A stretch of 64,000 bases of DNA, from assembly GCF_006496635.1 (NCBI RefSeq), contig NZ_CP022958.1:1178001-1242000 (forward strand), in the 5' to 3' direction. Shown here piece by piece: positions 23,692 to 31,656 of this stretch (its first letter is position 1; every line of letters starts with the position of its first letter). This DNA comes from Azoarcus sp. DD4. Its GTDB lineage: Bacteria; Pseudomonadota; Gammaproteobacteria; Burkholderiales; Rhodocyclaceae. The position numbers were made by a program, and so were the translations under genes. A model generated the notes under the pieces. That model did no database searches. It was given only the letters and a program-made list of their open reading frames with translations, and was not told the DNA's origin.

Positions 23692-25533
23692 ATGGAACTG
23701 TCGCTGACAACGTTGCCCGGCCTGGCGCTGGCGGCGGGGCTGGCCGCGTGGTGGGGCTGGCGCCTGCATCGCGGCCGGGCGGCGGCGCTGGCGCAGGCCG
23801 TGGAAGCCGAACTGCGCTTTCGCAGCATCTTCGACAACGCGGTGCTGGGCATGTACCAGACCACCGAGGACGGCCACTACCTGGCCGCCAACCAGGCGCT
23901 GGCCGACCTCTATGGCTATGCCACGCCGGCGGCGCTGATAGCGGGCCTGTCGGACATCGCCGGGCGGCTCTACGTCGAGCGCGGCCGTCGCGACGACTTC
24001 AAGGTCATGATCCGCGCCCGCCAACGGGTGGTGGATTTCGAGTCCGAGGTCTACCGTTGCGACGGCGAGCGCATCTGGATCAGCGAGAACGCGCACGCAG
24101 TGTATGGCGCTGATGGCCGCTTCCTGTACTACGAAGGCTCGGTGGAGGACATCTCCGAGCGTCGTCGCCATCGCACGCAGCTCGAACACCAGGCCACCCA
24201 CGATCCGGTCACCGGCCTGCCCAACCGCTACCTGCTGCAGGACAGGCTGGAGCGCGCCATGAGCGGCGCCCGCCGCCGCGGCGAACGCCTGATGGTGGCC
24301 TTCATCGATCTCGACAACTTCAAGTTCGTCAACGACAGCATGGGTCACGCCGTGGGCGACCGCCTGCTGGTCGAGATGGCGCGCCGCCTGCAGGCCTGCG
24401 TGCGCGAGACCGATACCCTGGTGCGTTACGGCGGTGACGAGTTCGTGCTCATCGTCAGCAGCGCCGCGGTGCAGGCCGATCCGGTGCAGGTGCTGGAGCG
24501 GGTGCAGGAAACCGTGCGCCTGCCGCTGATGCTGGAGGGGCGCGACATCAGCATCGGCTGTTCGATGGGGGTATCGGTCTATCCGCGCGACGGTGCGGAT
24601 CTCGAAACCCTGCTGCGCCATGCCGATGCGGCGATGTACCACGCCAAGGCGGCGGGCAAGGGCCAGTTCCGCTTCTACGAGGCCGGCCTCAATGCGAGGG
24701 CGCAGGAGCGGCTGGCGCTGGAGTCGGCGCTGCGGGGCACGCTGGAGCACGGCTGCGGGGAGATCGAGGTCGTCTACCAGCCCAAGCTCGACGCCGGTGG
24801 CGGCGTATGCGGCTGCGAAGCGCTGGCACGCTGGCACAGCGCCGAGTTCGGCAAGGTAACGCCCGACCGCTTCATTCCGCTGGCCGAGGAGACCGGCCTG
24901 ATCATGCAGCTGACAGGCCATGTGCTGCGCACCGCCTGCGAGGAGGCGGCGCGCTGGCCGGCGCGGGAACTCGGCGTGCCCAGCGTGGCGGTGAACATTT
25001 CCGCCCGCCATTTCCGCCGCGACGGCCAGTTGCTGACACTGGTGAGCGAGGCCTTGCGCGGCAGCGGGCTGCCGCCGGAACGGCTGCAGCTGGAGCTGAC
25101 CGAGAGCCTCTTCGTCGGCGATGTCGAGGAGACGGTGAAGATACTCAACGCGCTGAAGAGGCTCGGCGTGACGCTGGCGATCGACGACTTCGGTACCGGC
25201 TATTCCTCGCTCGCCTACCTCAAGCGCTTTCCGGTGGACGTGCTGAAGATCGACCGCTCCTTCGTCGGCGAATGCGAGCACGTCGGCGACGCGCGCGCGA
25301 TCACCAAGGCGATACTCTCGCTCGGTCGCAGCCTCGGGCTGAGCGTGGTGGCAGAAGGCGTCGAGCGCCCGGCGCAGGCGGCTTTCCTGCTGGCCCATGG
25401 TTGCGACGAGCTGCAGGGCTATCTCTACGCACGACCGCTGGCGGCCGCGGCCCTGCACGATTTCCTCGCCGCCAACCGGCGCGGCCGGCGTCCGCAGACG
25501 CTTGCGCGCCCCGCCCTGGTGGCGCTCGGCTGA
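23692..25533 (+). CDS. PAS-GGDEF-EAL cyclic-di-GMP protein
   Basis: Membrane-anchored c-di-GMP enzyme, 613 aa. Order: hydrophobic N-terminus (about 8-22), PAS domain with PAC (about 38-160), GGDEF domain with intact GGDEF at 247-251 and an RxxD inhibitory site (RETD) five residues upstream, EAL domain with intact EALAR from 376 and DDFGTGYSS near 497. Both catalytic motifs are intact, so it could make or degrade c-di-GMP; net activity cannot be told from sequence. ATG 23692 is chosen; the frame runs upstream into the previous gene. Last of three signalling genes behind nasA. Confidence 0.9.
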   Translation: MELSLTTLPGLALAAGLAAWWGWRLHRGRAAALAQAVEAELRFRSIFDNAVLGMYQTTEDGHYLAANQALADLYGYATPAALIAGLSDIAGRLYVERGRRDDFKVMIRARQRVVDFESEVYRCDGERIWISENAHAVYGADGRFLYYEGSVEDISERRRHRTQLEHQATHDPVTGLPNRYLLQDRLERAMSGARRRGERLMVAFIDLDNFKFVNDSMGHAVGDRLLVEMARRLQACVRETDTLVRYGGDEFVLIVSSAAVQADPVQVLERVQETVRLPLMLEGRDISIGCSMGVSVYPRDGADLETLLRHADAAMYHAKAAGKGQFRFYEAGLNARAQERLALESALRGTLEHGCGEIEVVYQPKLDAGGGVCGCEALARWHSAEFGKVTPDRFIPLAEETGLIMQLTGHVLRTACEEAARWPARELGVPSVAVNISARHFRRDGQLLTLVSEALRGSGLPPERLQLELTESLFVGDVEETVKILNALKRLGVTLAIDDFGTGYSSLAYLKRFPVDVLKIDRSFVGECEHVGDARAITKAILSLGRSLGLSVVAEGVERPAQAAFLLAHGCDELQGYLYARPLAAAALHDFLAANRRGRRPQTLARPALVALG

Positions 25534-25580
25534 GCCGTGGCTGTAGCACAATCGGGCTTCCGTCCCGATGTCCGTCCGTC

Positions 25581-25949
25581 ATGAAACCCGCGCTGAAAAC
25601 CCGTTACGCCGATCGTCCCGCCTACCTCACCAAGGATGGTTCCGAGATTCGCGAACTGCTGCATCCGGCCGAACATGGCAATTACAACCAGAGCCTGGCC
25701 GAAGCCATTGTGAAAGCGGGTTGCCGGACCCTGCTGCATCGTCATCGCCTGACCGAGGAGCTTTACCACGTCATCGCCGGCAGCGGGTTGATGACGCTGG
25801 GCGAGGCGCACTTCCCGGTGGATGTCGGCGACACCGTGCTGATCCCGCCCGGCACACCGCACTGCATCGAGGCCGTCGGCCCAGCCCCGCTGCATATCCT
25901 GTGTTGCTGCAGTCCGGCGTACGCGCACGAGGACACCGAGCTGCTGTAG
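25581..25949 (+). CDS. Small cupin protein
   Basis: A single-domain cupin of 122 aa. Metal ligands are visible as two His and a Glu in LLHRHRLTEELYHVI and the second-motif His in PPGTPHCIE. Such proteins are often mannose-6-phosphate-isomerase-like or metal-binding with no known substrate. It starts 47 bases after the GGDEF/EAL gene and could be its last operon member. The C-terminus is Cys-rich (LCCCS). No function is assigned. Confidence 0.82.
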   Translation: MKPALKTRYADRPAYLTKDGSEIRELLHPAEHGNYNQSLAEAIVKAGCRTLLHRHRLTEELYHVIAGSGLMTLGEAHFPVDVGDTVLIPPGTPHCIEAVGPAPLHILCCCSPAYAHEDTELL

Positions 25950-26084
25950 GGACGCTCGCGGCGCGGCGTGAAATATGTCGTCGTCAATAATTTGTCACAA
26001 ATGTAGCATCCGCATCCATTCAAACCAGATAGCAGGACGCCGCTGATCCCGTTCAGCGCCGGGCCTGCCGGGGATGCGGAACGG

Positions 26085-27002
26085 ATGGCTCGTCGTCGAT
26101 ACCGAAGAAGGGAAGGCTGGCTGACGGTCGCGCTGCGCGCCGACTGGAAGTTCTCCGCGGTGCTGGCGGCGGTGGCCTTGTTGGGTGCGACGGCGATCCT
26201 GCCGGCGCTGCTGGGCGGCAGTCCGCTGCTGCGGCCGCTCGCGATGATGCTGGTGCCGCTTGCCTACCTGTTTGCGCTGTTGTTCGGCGCGACCGCGCTG
26301 TTGCGCTACTACGCTGGACGAGGCGAGGGCGGGCGCAGCACCGCTGCCGCGACGGCAATGCCGCGCCAGGAACCGTCTGCGCGCGAACCCGACGAACTCG
26401 ACAAGGCGCTTGCTTCGGTGTTTCCGCCGCCGCCACCGAGTCCGCCGCGGCCGCAGGCCTGGTCGGCCGAGGTGCTCGACCGGGTCGAATGGAAGCGCTT
26501 CGAGGATCTTTGCTGCGAGTTCTACCGTGAGAAGGGCATCCGCGCCGAAACGACCCGTCTGGGCGCGGATGGCGGCGTCGACATCCGCCTGTTCCAGGAC
26601 GAGACCGACCCGGGCCGCGTCACCGCCATCGTCCAGTGCAAGGCGCATAGCCGGCAGGTGGGCGTAAAGCCGGTGCGGGAACTGCGCGGGGTGATGGCGC
26701 ATGAAAAAGTGGAGAAGGCCTTCTTCATGGCGCCACGCGGCTACACCGAGGAGGCCCGCGCTTTCGCCGCCGCGAACCGCATCACCCTGCTCGACGGCCG
26801 GCTCTTCCTGGCGATGCTCCAGCGCCTGCCCGAACCCTCGCGCCGGCGTCTGCTGGCCTTCGCCACCGAAGGCGACTGGACGACGCCGACCTGCCCGAGC
26901 TGCGGCGGCCGGATGACGGTGCGCGACGGCAAGCGCGGCGCCTTCTGGGGCTGTGTCGCCTATCCACAATGCCGAGGCCTGCTGCCGATGCGGACGAACT
27001 GA
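26085..27002 (+). CDS. Membrane-anchored Mrr-like restriction endonuclease with zinc ribbon
   Basis: A 305-aa protein. Two membrane helices near residues 22-42 and 48-70, a Pro-rich linker, then an Mrr-cat type nuclease domain (about 130-245) with the PD-(D/E)xK-like motif GGVDIRL ... IVQCKAH, and a C-terminal topoisomerase-type zinc ribbon (CPSCGG ... WGCVAYPQCRG). Mrr-family enzymes cut modified DNA, but membrane-anchored members of this layout are of unknown function. The start has only a weak ribosome site. It stands alone, facing a convergent nitroreductase gene. Confidence 0.82.
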   Translation: MARRRYRRREGWLTVALRADWKFSAVLAAVALLGATAILPALLGGSPLLRPLAMMLVPLAYLFALLFGATALLRYYAGRGEGGRSTAAATAMPRQEPSAREPDELDKALASVFPPPPPSPPRPQAWSAEVLDRVEWKRFEDLCCEFYREKGIRAETTRLGADGGVDIRLFQDETDPGRVTAIVQCKAHSRQVGVKPVRELRGVMAHEKVEKAFFMAPRGYTEEARAFAAANRITLLDGRLFLAMLQRLPEPSRRRLLAFATEGDWTTPTCPSCGGRMTVRDGKRGAFWGCVAYPQCRGLLPMRTN

Positions 27003-27047
27003 ACGTCACGCGCGGCGCGGCTGGGAGCCGCTCGCGCGGGCCGGGGC

Positions 27048-27872
27048 TTACTTCAGCTGGAAACCGCGATTGTGCAGCGCTTCGACCAGGCGGTCGCGCC
27101 CGGAGAGGCTCTCCGGGCCGGCCACGCGCTTGGCCGAGTGCACCGCCCAGGTGCCGCGCACGTCCATCTTCTGGGCCTCGTAGAAGCGGGCCATGGCGCC
27201 GTTGTAGGCGGCGATGCCGGCATCCTGGGCGCTGAGCGGGGTGTAGGTCTCGTGGTGCAGCACCACCGATTGCGGCGGCCGCGGCTTGATGTCGGCGGGC
27301 TTGGCAGGGTCGGGGGTGCCGACGCACATGCCGAATACCGCGACGACCTTGGGCGGCAGTTGCAGCAGTTCGGCCACCGCTTCCGGTTTGTTACGCATGC
27401 CGCCGATGTACACCGTCGCCAGGCCGAGCGATTCGGCCGCCGCGACCGCATTCTGCGCGGCCAGTGCAGCATCGATGACGCCGACCAGGAACATTTCGAG
27501 GTAGTCGAGTGCGGCCGCCGGGCGTTCGCTGCTGCGGGCGAGGTGTTCGAGACGGGCGAGGTCGGCCAGCCACACCAGTTGCAGCGGCGCTTCGGCCACG
27601 TGCGCCTGGCCGCCGGCGCATTCCGCCAGTGCGGCGCGTCGGGCCGGGTCGCGCACGGCAACCACGCTCCAGGCCTGCAGGTTGGAAGAACTGGCCGCGG
27701 ACTGTGCGGCGGCGACGATGGCGGTGAGCTGGTCTTCGGTCACGGCGTCGGGCAGGTAGCTGCGCACCGAGCGGTGATCGAGCAGGTGTTCGACAATGGG
27801 CGACCACGCCGCCGGGGCTGGCAGGGTCGGGTCGCCGTATCGGGTCTGGAAGAGTTGCTGAGCGTCGGTCAT
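27048..27872 (-). CDS. Nitroreductase family FMN oxidoreductase
   Basis: Flavin reductase fold, 274 aa, similar to NfsA/FRP-type NADPH oxidoreductases: HRSVRSYLPDAVTEDQL is the FMN-binding start, AAAQSAASSSNLQAWSVVAV the second flavin contact, and GLATVYIGGMRNKPEAVAEL a family segment. The frame extends upstream to 27920, but ATG 27872 has GGAG five bases before it. Substrate unknown. Convergent with the Mrr-like gene. Confidence 0.88.
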   Translation of the reverse strand: MTDAQQLFQTRYGDPTLPAPAAWSPIVEHLLDHRSVRSYLPDAVTEDQLTAIVAAAQSAASSSNLQAWSVVAVRDPARRAALAECAGGQAHVAEAPLQLVWLADLARLEHLARSSERPAAALDYLEMFLVGVIDAALAAQNAVAAAESLGLATVYIGGMRNKPEAVAELLQLPPKVVAVFGMCVGTPDPAKPADIKPRPPQSVVLHHETYTPLSAQDAGIAAYNGAMARFYEAQKMDVRGTWAVHSAKRVAGPESLSGRDRLVEALHNRGFQLK

Positions 27873-28021
27873 CGGGGCTCCATCGGACAGTGGCGCGGTT
27901 GCGGCCATTGGGTCTGGCAAAGCCCGAGTATACGTCGCCGGCCACGTCCGGACGGCTTATGTCGGCCGCCGCACGCAGGAAGCCGTCGCCGGGCGTGGTT
28001 GCCCCGCGACGGCGGTCAGGC

Positions 28022-28555
28022 TCAGGCCTCTTCGGCTTCCGGCAGGAATTCCTGCAGCACCTCGACCCAGCGCTCGAGGCGTTCCTGGGTCTTGTCGGCT
28101 TCGTTGATGTCGTCGAAGGGCAGACCGACGAATTGGCCGTCGCGTTCGGCGAAAGAGTACTTGTAGGTGTAGCCCTCGGTCGGGAAGCTGCCGACCAGGG
28201 TGGCGCCGCGGGCCTTGAATTTGTCGTAAAGAATACCAAGCGCACTGACAAACTGTTCGCCATGCGACACATAGTCGCCGGCGCCGAACACCGCGATGGT
28301 CTTGCCGGAGAAGTCGGGCTTGTCGTTGTCGAGATCCAGCAGCGGGTCGCGCCAGTCGTTCTGGACCTCGCCGGAACCCCAGGTGGAGCAGCCGAACAGC
28401 AGATGCTCGTAGTCGAGCATTTCGTCGAAATCGACGAAATCCTCTTCCATGCTGAAGAGGTCACAACGGTCCTCGCCGAGGAGTTCGGCGAGCTTTTCGG
28501 CCGCCGCCTTGGTGACCCCGGAGCTGCTGCCGTAGAAGATACCGATGCGTGACAT
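28022..28555 (-). CDS. fldA: Flavodoxin (long-chain, FldA type)
   Basis: FMN electron carrier, 177 aa, matching long-chain flavodoxins. The phosphate-binding loop GSSSGVTKAAAEKLAE and the flavin-flanking loops (STWGSGEVQNDW; FGAGDYVSHGEQF) are visible. ATG 28555 follows GAAAGGAAAAAAGCC; the frame runs further upstream to 28633 without a good site. Single gene upstream of and divergent from the 4.5S RNA gene; no partner that would fix its electron acceptor is adjacent. Confidence 0.9.
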   Translation of the reverse strand: MSRIGIFYGSSSGVTKAAAEKLAELLGEDRCDLFSMEEDFVDFDEMLDYEHLLFGCSTWGSGEVQNDWRDPLLDLDNDKPDFSGKTIAVFGAGDYVSHGEQFVSALGILYDKFKARGATLVGSFPTEGYTYKYSFAERDGQFVGLPFDDINEADKTQERLERWVEVLQEFLPEAEEA

Positions 28556-28733
28556 GGCTTTTTTCCTTTCAGGTGAGTGACGATGCCTTGAAGTGCCGGC
28601 CGGCCGTCCGGCCAGGCAGTTCGTGCAGCGCAAGCTGCGTTTGCGGTGCTTTAAGCAAACCGCTTGCCATGTCGTCGAAAGGGTCTGGGCGTGTTTTTTG
28701 CTGTCGCGCGCGGACGGCGTCCGGTCGAGCTGC

Positions 28734-28739
28734 TACAAT
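28734..28739 (+). promoter_or_regulatory. -10 element of the 4.5S RNA gene
   Basis: TACAAT, eight bases before the predicted RNA start. No good -35 hexamer is visible at the usual distance. Confidence 0.5.
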
Positions 28740-28746
28740 GCCGGCC

Positions 28747-28850
<104 letters not shown>

Positions 28851-28856
28851 AACAAG

Positions 28857-28890
28857 AAAAAGGGCGCCTCCTCGCGGGGGCGCCCTTTTT
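28857..28890 (+). terminator. Bidirectional terminator between ffs and the ZIP gene
   Basis: Twelve-bp stem AAAAAGGGCGCC / GGCGCCCTTTTT, extended by three more pairs to a 4-base loop. A-tract on one side and T-tract on the other let it serve ffs (plus) and the ZIP transporter gene (minus). Confidence 0.93.
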
Positions 28891-28909
28891 GCATTCCGGC
28901 AAGGGGCGT

Positions 28910-29818
28910 TCAGCCGAGCAGCCTGTCCATCGACATCATTGCGACGAATCCGACGACCAGTCCGGCGGTGGCGAGGGTTTCGTGTCCGCGCCGATGGGAT
29001 TCGGGGATGATCTCGTGGCTGACCACGAAGAGCATTGCACCGGCCGCGGCGGCAAGACCCCAGGGCAGGAGGGCAGCCGAAGCGGACACCATCATCGAGC
29101 CCGCAACCGCAGCGACCGGTTCGACGAGACCGGACACGGTTGCTACCGCGAAGGCGAAGCTACGGCTGTAGCCGGCGGTAGCGAGCGCGATGGCGACGAT
29201 GAGGCCTTCCGGCACGTTCTGGAGGGAGATGCCGGTGGCAACCGCGTTGCCGCTGCCTGCTGCAGCGGCATTCATGCCGCTGGCCACGCCGATGGCGAGC
29301 CCTTCCGGGATGTTGTGGACCGCTATCGCGAACACGAAAAGCCACACCGCGGCAGCGCTGCGGCTGCCGTCGGGCGCATGGGTGTGCGGCAAGGTGCGAT
29401 CCATCACGAGCAGGAGGGCGGCGCCGATGACGATGCCGGCGGCGACGAGCATGGCGGCATCGCCATGGTTCGCGCCTTGCGCCTGCGCGGCATCGAAAGC
29501 CGGCAACAAGAGCGAGAACACGCTGGCGGCGAGCATCACGCCGGCGCCGAAGCCGAGCAGCATGCCCTGCACGCCGGCGCCGATGCGCCGCATCACGAGC
29601 AGGGGGACGGCGCCGAGCGCAGTGGCGGTGGCGGCCATCGCGCCACCGGCAAGCGCGTCGGCAAGCGGCCCATCGACGGCGCCATGCCCGAGGGTGTCTG
29701 CAACGCGGGTTGCGAGGATGGCGAGGCCGGTGAGGGCGATCAGCCAGCCGGCGATGGCGCGCAAGGCGCCGGACGGGGTGGCGGGCATGAAATGCAGGCG
29801 GGCGACTCTGGCGACCAT
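28910..29818 (-). CDS. ZIP family metal transporter
   Basis: Divalent-metal importer (zinc, iron or manganese class) of 302 aa with about eight membrane helices. The helix IV signature HNIPEGLAIGV and the helix V motif QNVPEGLIVAIALA carry the metal-binding His/Glu residues; a further VSHEIIPESHRRGHET segment is typical of the GufA/ZupT branch. ATG 29818 follows GAGGAG by 7 bases. A hairpin (GGGAAGC / GCTTCCC, 29839-29855) lies in the 5' leader; no Zur or riboswitch signature is recognised. Metal specificity cannot be told from sequence. Confidence 0.9.
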   Translation of the reverse strand: MVARVARLHFMPATPSGALRAIAGWLIALTGLAILATRVADTLGHGAVDGPLADALAGGAMAATATALGAVPLLVMRRIGAGVQGMLLGFGAGVMLAASVFSLLLPAFDAAQAQGANHGDAAMLVAAGIVIGAALLLVMDRTLPHTHAPDGSRSAAAVWLFVFAIAVHNIPEGLAIGVASGMNAAAAGSGNAVATGISLQNVPEGLIVAIALATAGYSRSFAFAVATVSGLVEPVAAVAGSMMVSASAALLPWGLAAAAGAMLFVVSHEIIPESHRRGHETLATAGLVVGFVAMMSMDRLLG

Positions 29819-29927
29819 GATCGAACTCCTCGTGGCTCGGGAAGCGCGGCTTCCCCTCGAGTCAACTATGGCGATCGGCGCTCAATAGGGCTAATTGAAT
29901 GAAATAACAAACTCGATAGTAAAATAT

Positions 29928-31184
29928 TTATACGTGGTCGGCAGGACGACGATAGCCGCCCGGCACGCCCGTCGGCGACATGACGATCTGCCACAGCTGT
30001 GTGGTACGCGCACGGAAGGTGCCGGCGCAGGCGAGCAGGTAGTAGCGCCACATGCGGCGGAAGCGCTCGCCGTAGCGCTCGGCAAAGCGTGGCCAGGCCT
30101 CCTCGAAGCGGGCGTGCCAGGCCATCAGCGTTTGGTCGTAGTCGGCGCCGAAGTTGTGCACGTCTTCGATGATGAAATCGTTCTCGGCGCTGTCGGCGAT
30201 CTGGCCGAGCGCGGGCAGATCGCCGTTGGGGAAGATGTAGCGGTCTATCCACGGGTCGGTGGGGATGCGCCGCAGGTTCTTACCTATGGTGTGGAGCAGG
30301 AAGAGCGCGTCCGTGTCGTCGGCGGGCAGGCTGCGGCGGGCCGCGGCGAAGAAGGCGTGGTGGTTCTTGCGGCCGACATGTTCGAACATGCCGACGGAGG
30401 CAACGCGGTTGAAGCGTTCGTCGCGCAGGGGGCTGAACTCGCGGTAGTCCGACAGGCGGAATTCGACCGGCAGGCCGTGACAGCGTTCGCTGCCGTGCGC
30501 CGCCTGCTCGCGCGAGATGGTGAGGCCGACGCAGGACACGCCGTAATGCTCGGCGGCGAACTTCATCAGGCTGCCCCAGCCGCAACCGATGTCGAGCAGG
30601 CGCATGCCCGGGCGCAGGCCGAGCTTGCGGCAGATGAGGTCGAGCTTGGCGGTCTGGGCCTCTTCCAGCGTCTTCGCGCCGCTGCCCCAGTAGGCGCAGG
30701 TGTAGGCCATGTGGCCGTCCAGCATCGCTTCGAAGAAGTCGTTGCCGATGTCGTAGTGCGCTTCGCCTACCTGCCAGGCGCGGCGCAGGTTCTGCAGGTT
30801 GAAAAGGCGTGCGCGCAGGCCCTGCACGAGCAGTGAGGTAGTGCCGACCTTTTCATCGAGACGGGCCTGGAGCACGCGAAGGAAGAATTCGTCGAGCCGG
30901 GGGCAGTCCCACCAGCCGTCCATGTAGGCTTCGCCCAAGCCCAGGCTGCCTTGCGCGAGGATGCGTTCGGCCGTTTCCGGATTGTGGATCTGCATGTCCC
31001 ATGGCCGCTCGCCGTCGATGCGGACATCGGCCTGGGCGAGCAGGGCGGCGATCGCACGCAGCGCACCGCTTTCGGTACGCAGCCGGACGCGGTGGCGCCG
31101 TGCTGAACGGCGGTGCGCATGCGGCAAAGATGAGTCGCTGCGGTGGCCGCCAGCGGGGGAAAGTTCAGGATGAGTCGAATCCAT
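29928..31184 (-). CDS. cfa: Cyclopropane-fatty-acyl-phospholipid synthase
   Basis: SAM-dependent methylene transfer to unsaturated membrane phospholipids, a stationary-phase and stress adaptation. 418 aa. GSLGLGEAYMDGWWDCPRLD, GEAHYDIGNDFFEAMLD, the SAM loop LLDIGCGWGSL and ASVGMFEHVGRKNH match E. coli Cfa closely. The open frame extends to 31439, but ATG 31184 has GGGAGG five bases upstream; the basic N-terminal 45 residues are poorly conserved. A neighbouring 26-aa ORF lies upstream on the same strand. Confidence 0.93.
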   Translation of the reverse strand: MDSTHPELSPAGGHRSDSSLPHAHRRSARRHRVRLRTESGALRAIAALLAQADVRIDGERPWDMQIHNPETAERILAQGSLGLGEAYMDGWWDCPRLDEFFLRVLQARLDEKVGTTSLLVQGLRARLFNLQNLRRAWQVGEAHYDIGNDFFEAMLDGHMAYTCAYWGSGAKTLEEAQTAKLDLICRKLGLRPGMRLLDIGCGWGSLMKFAAEHYGVSCVGLTISREQAAHGSERCHGLPVEFRLSDYREFSPLRDERFNRVASVGMFEHVGRKNHHAFFAAARRSLPADDTDALFLLHTIGKNLRRIPTDPWIDRYIFPNGDLPALGQIADSAENDFIIEDVHNFGADYDQTLMAWHARFEEAWPRFAERYGERFRRMWRYYLLACAGTFRARTTQLWQIVMSPTGVPGGYRRPADHV

Positions 31185-31404
31185 GCACGCCTCCCAGACT
31201 TGCCTGTGATCCACACGGCTTGCCGCCTCGCGGCGGCACTGCATCAGCGCCAGCGCCTCGCGCACGCCGGCATCGACCGATATGCGCAAGCTTACTTCCT
31301 TCATATCCGGGTTCGAGACCGGACCGCCGAAAGAGTTCGGCCCTCGCTGCGCTTGGCCGCGAGCGGTCTTGTGGCCGGATGAATCGACAACGGACGATCC
31401 GCGC

Positions 31405-31485
31405 CTAGACGGTTGCGGCGAAGTCGGCGCAGATGGCACACAGCATGTCGAACAGCTGTCGGGCGTCCTCGTTGAGCTTGGCCAT
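31405..31485 (-). CDS. Possible 26-aa small protein with strong ribosome site
   Basis: The minus strand reads AAGGAGG, then an 8-base spacer, then an ATG opening MAKLNEDARQLFDMLCAICA and six more residues. The peptide is helical with two Cys (CAIC). It lies in the 472-base interval between cfa and dnaX, which otherwise shows no gene. The unusually good ribosome site is the only evidence; it could be a leader peptide or chance. Confidence 0.35.
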   Translation of the reverse strand: MAKLNEDARQLFDMLCAICADFAATV

Positions 31486-31656
31486 CTCTGCTTCCTCCTT
31501 GCGAACCTTGGCTTCCGGTCGATAGGTGTAGATTAGGCAAGCGGGATTCATAGCTCCAATGGATTGTGTGCATCCCGACGATTGGAGAAGCAAATTGATC
31601 CCGACCGCGCGAAGGAGAGCCGGACGTGATTGGCCGCTCTGTTAGAATCGGCCGCC

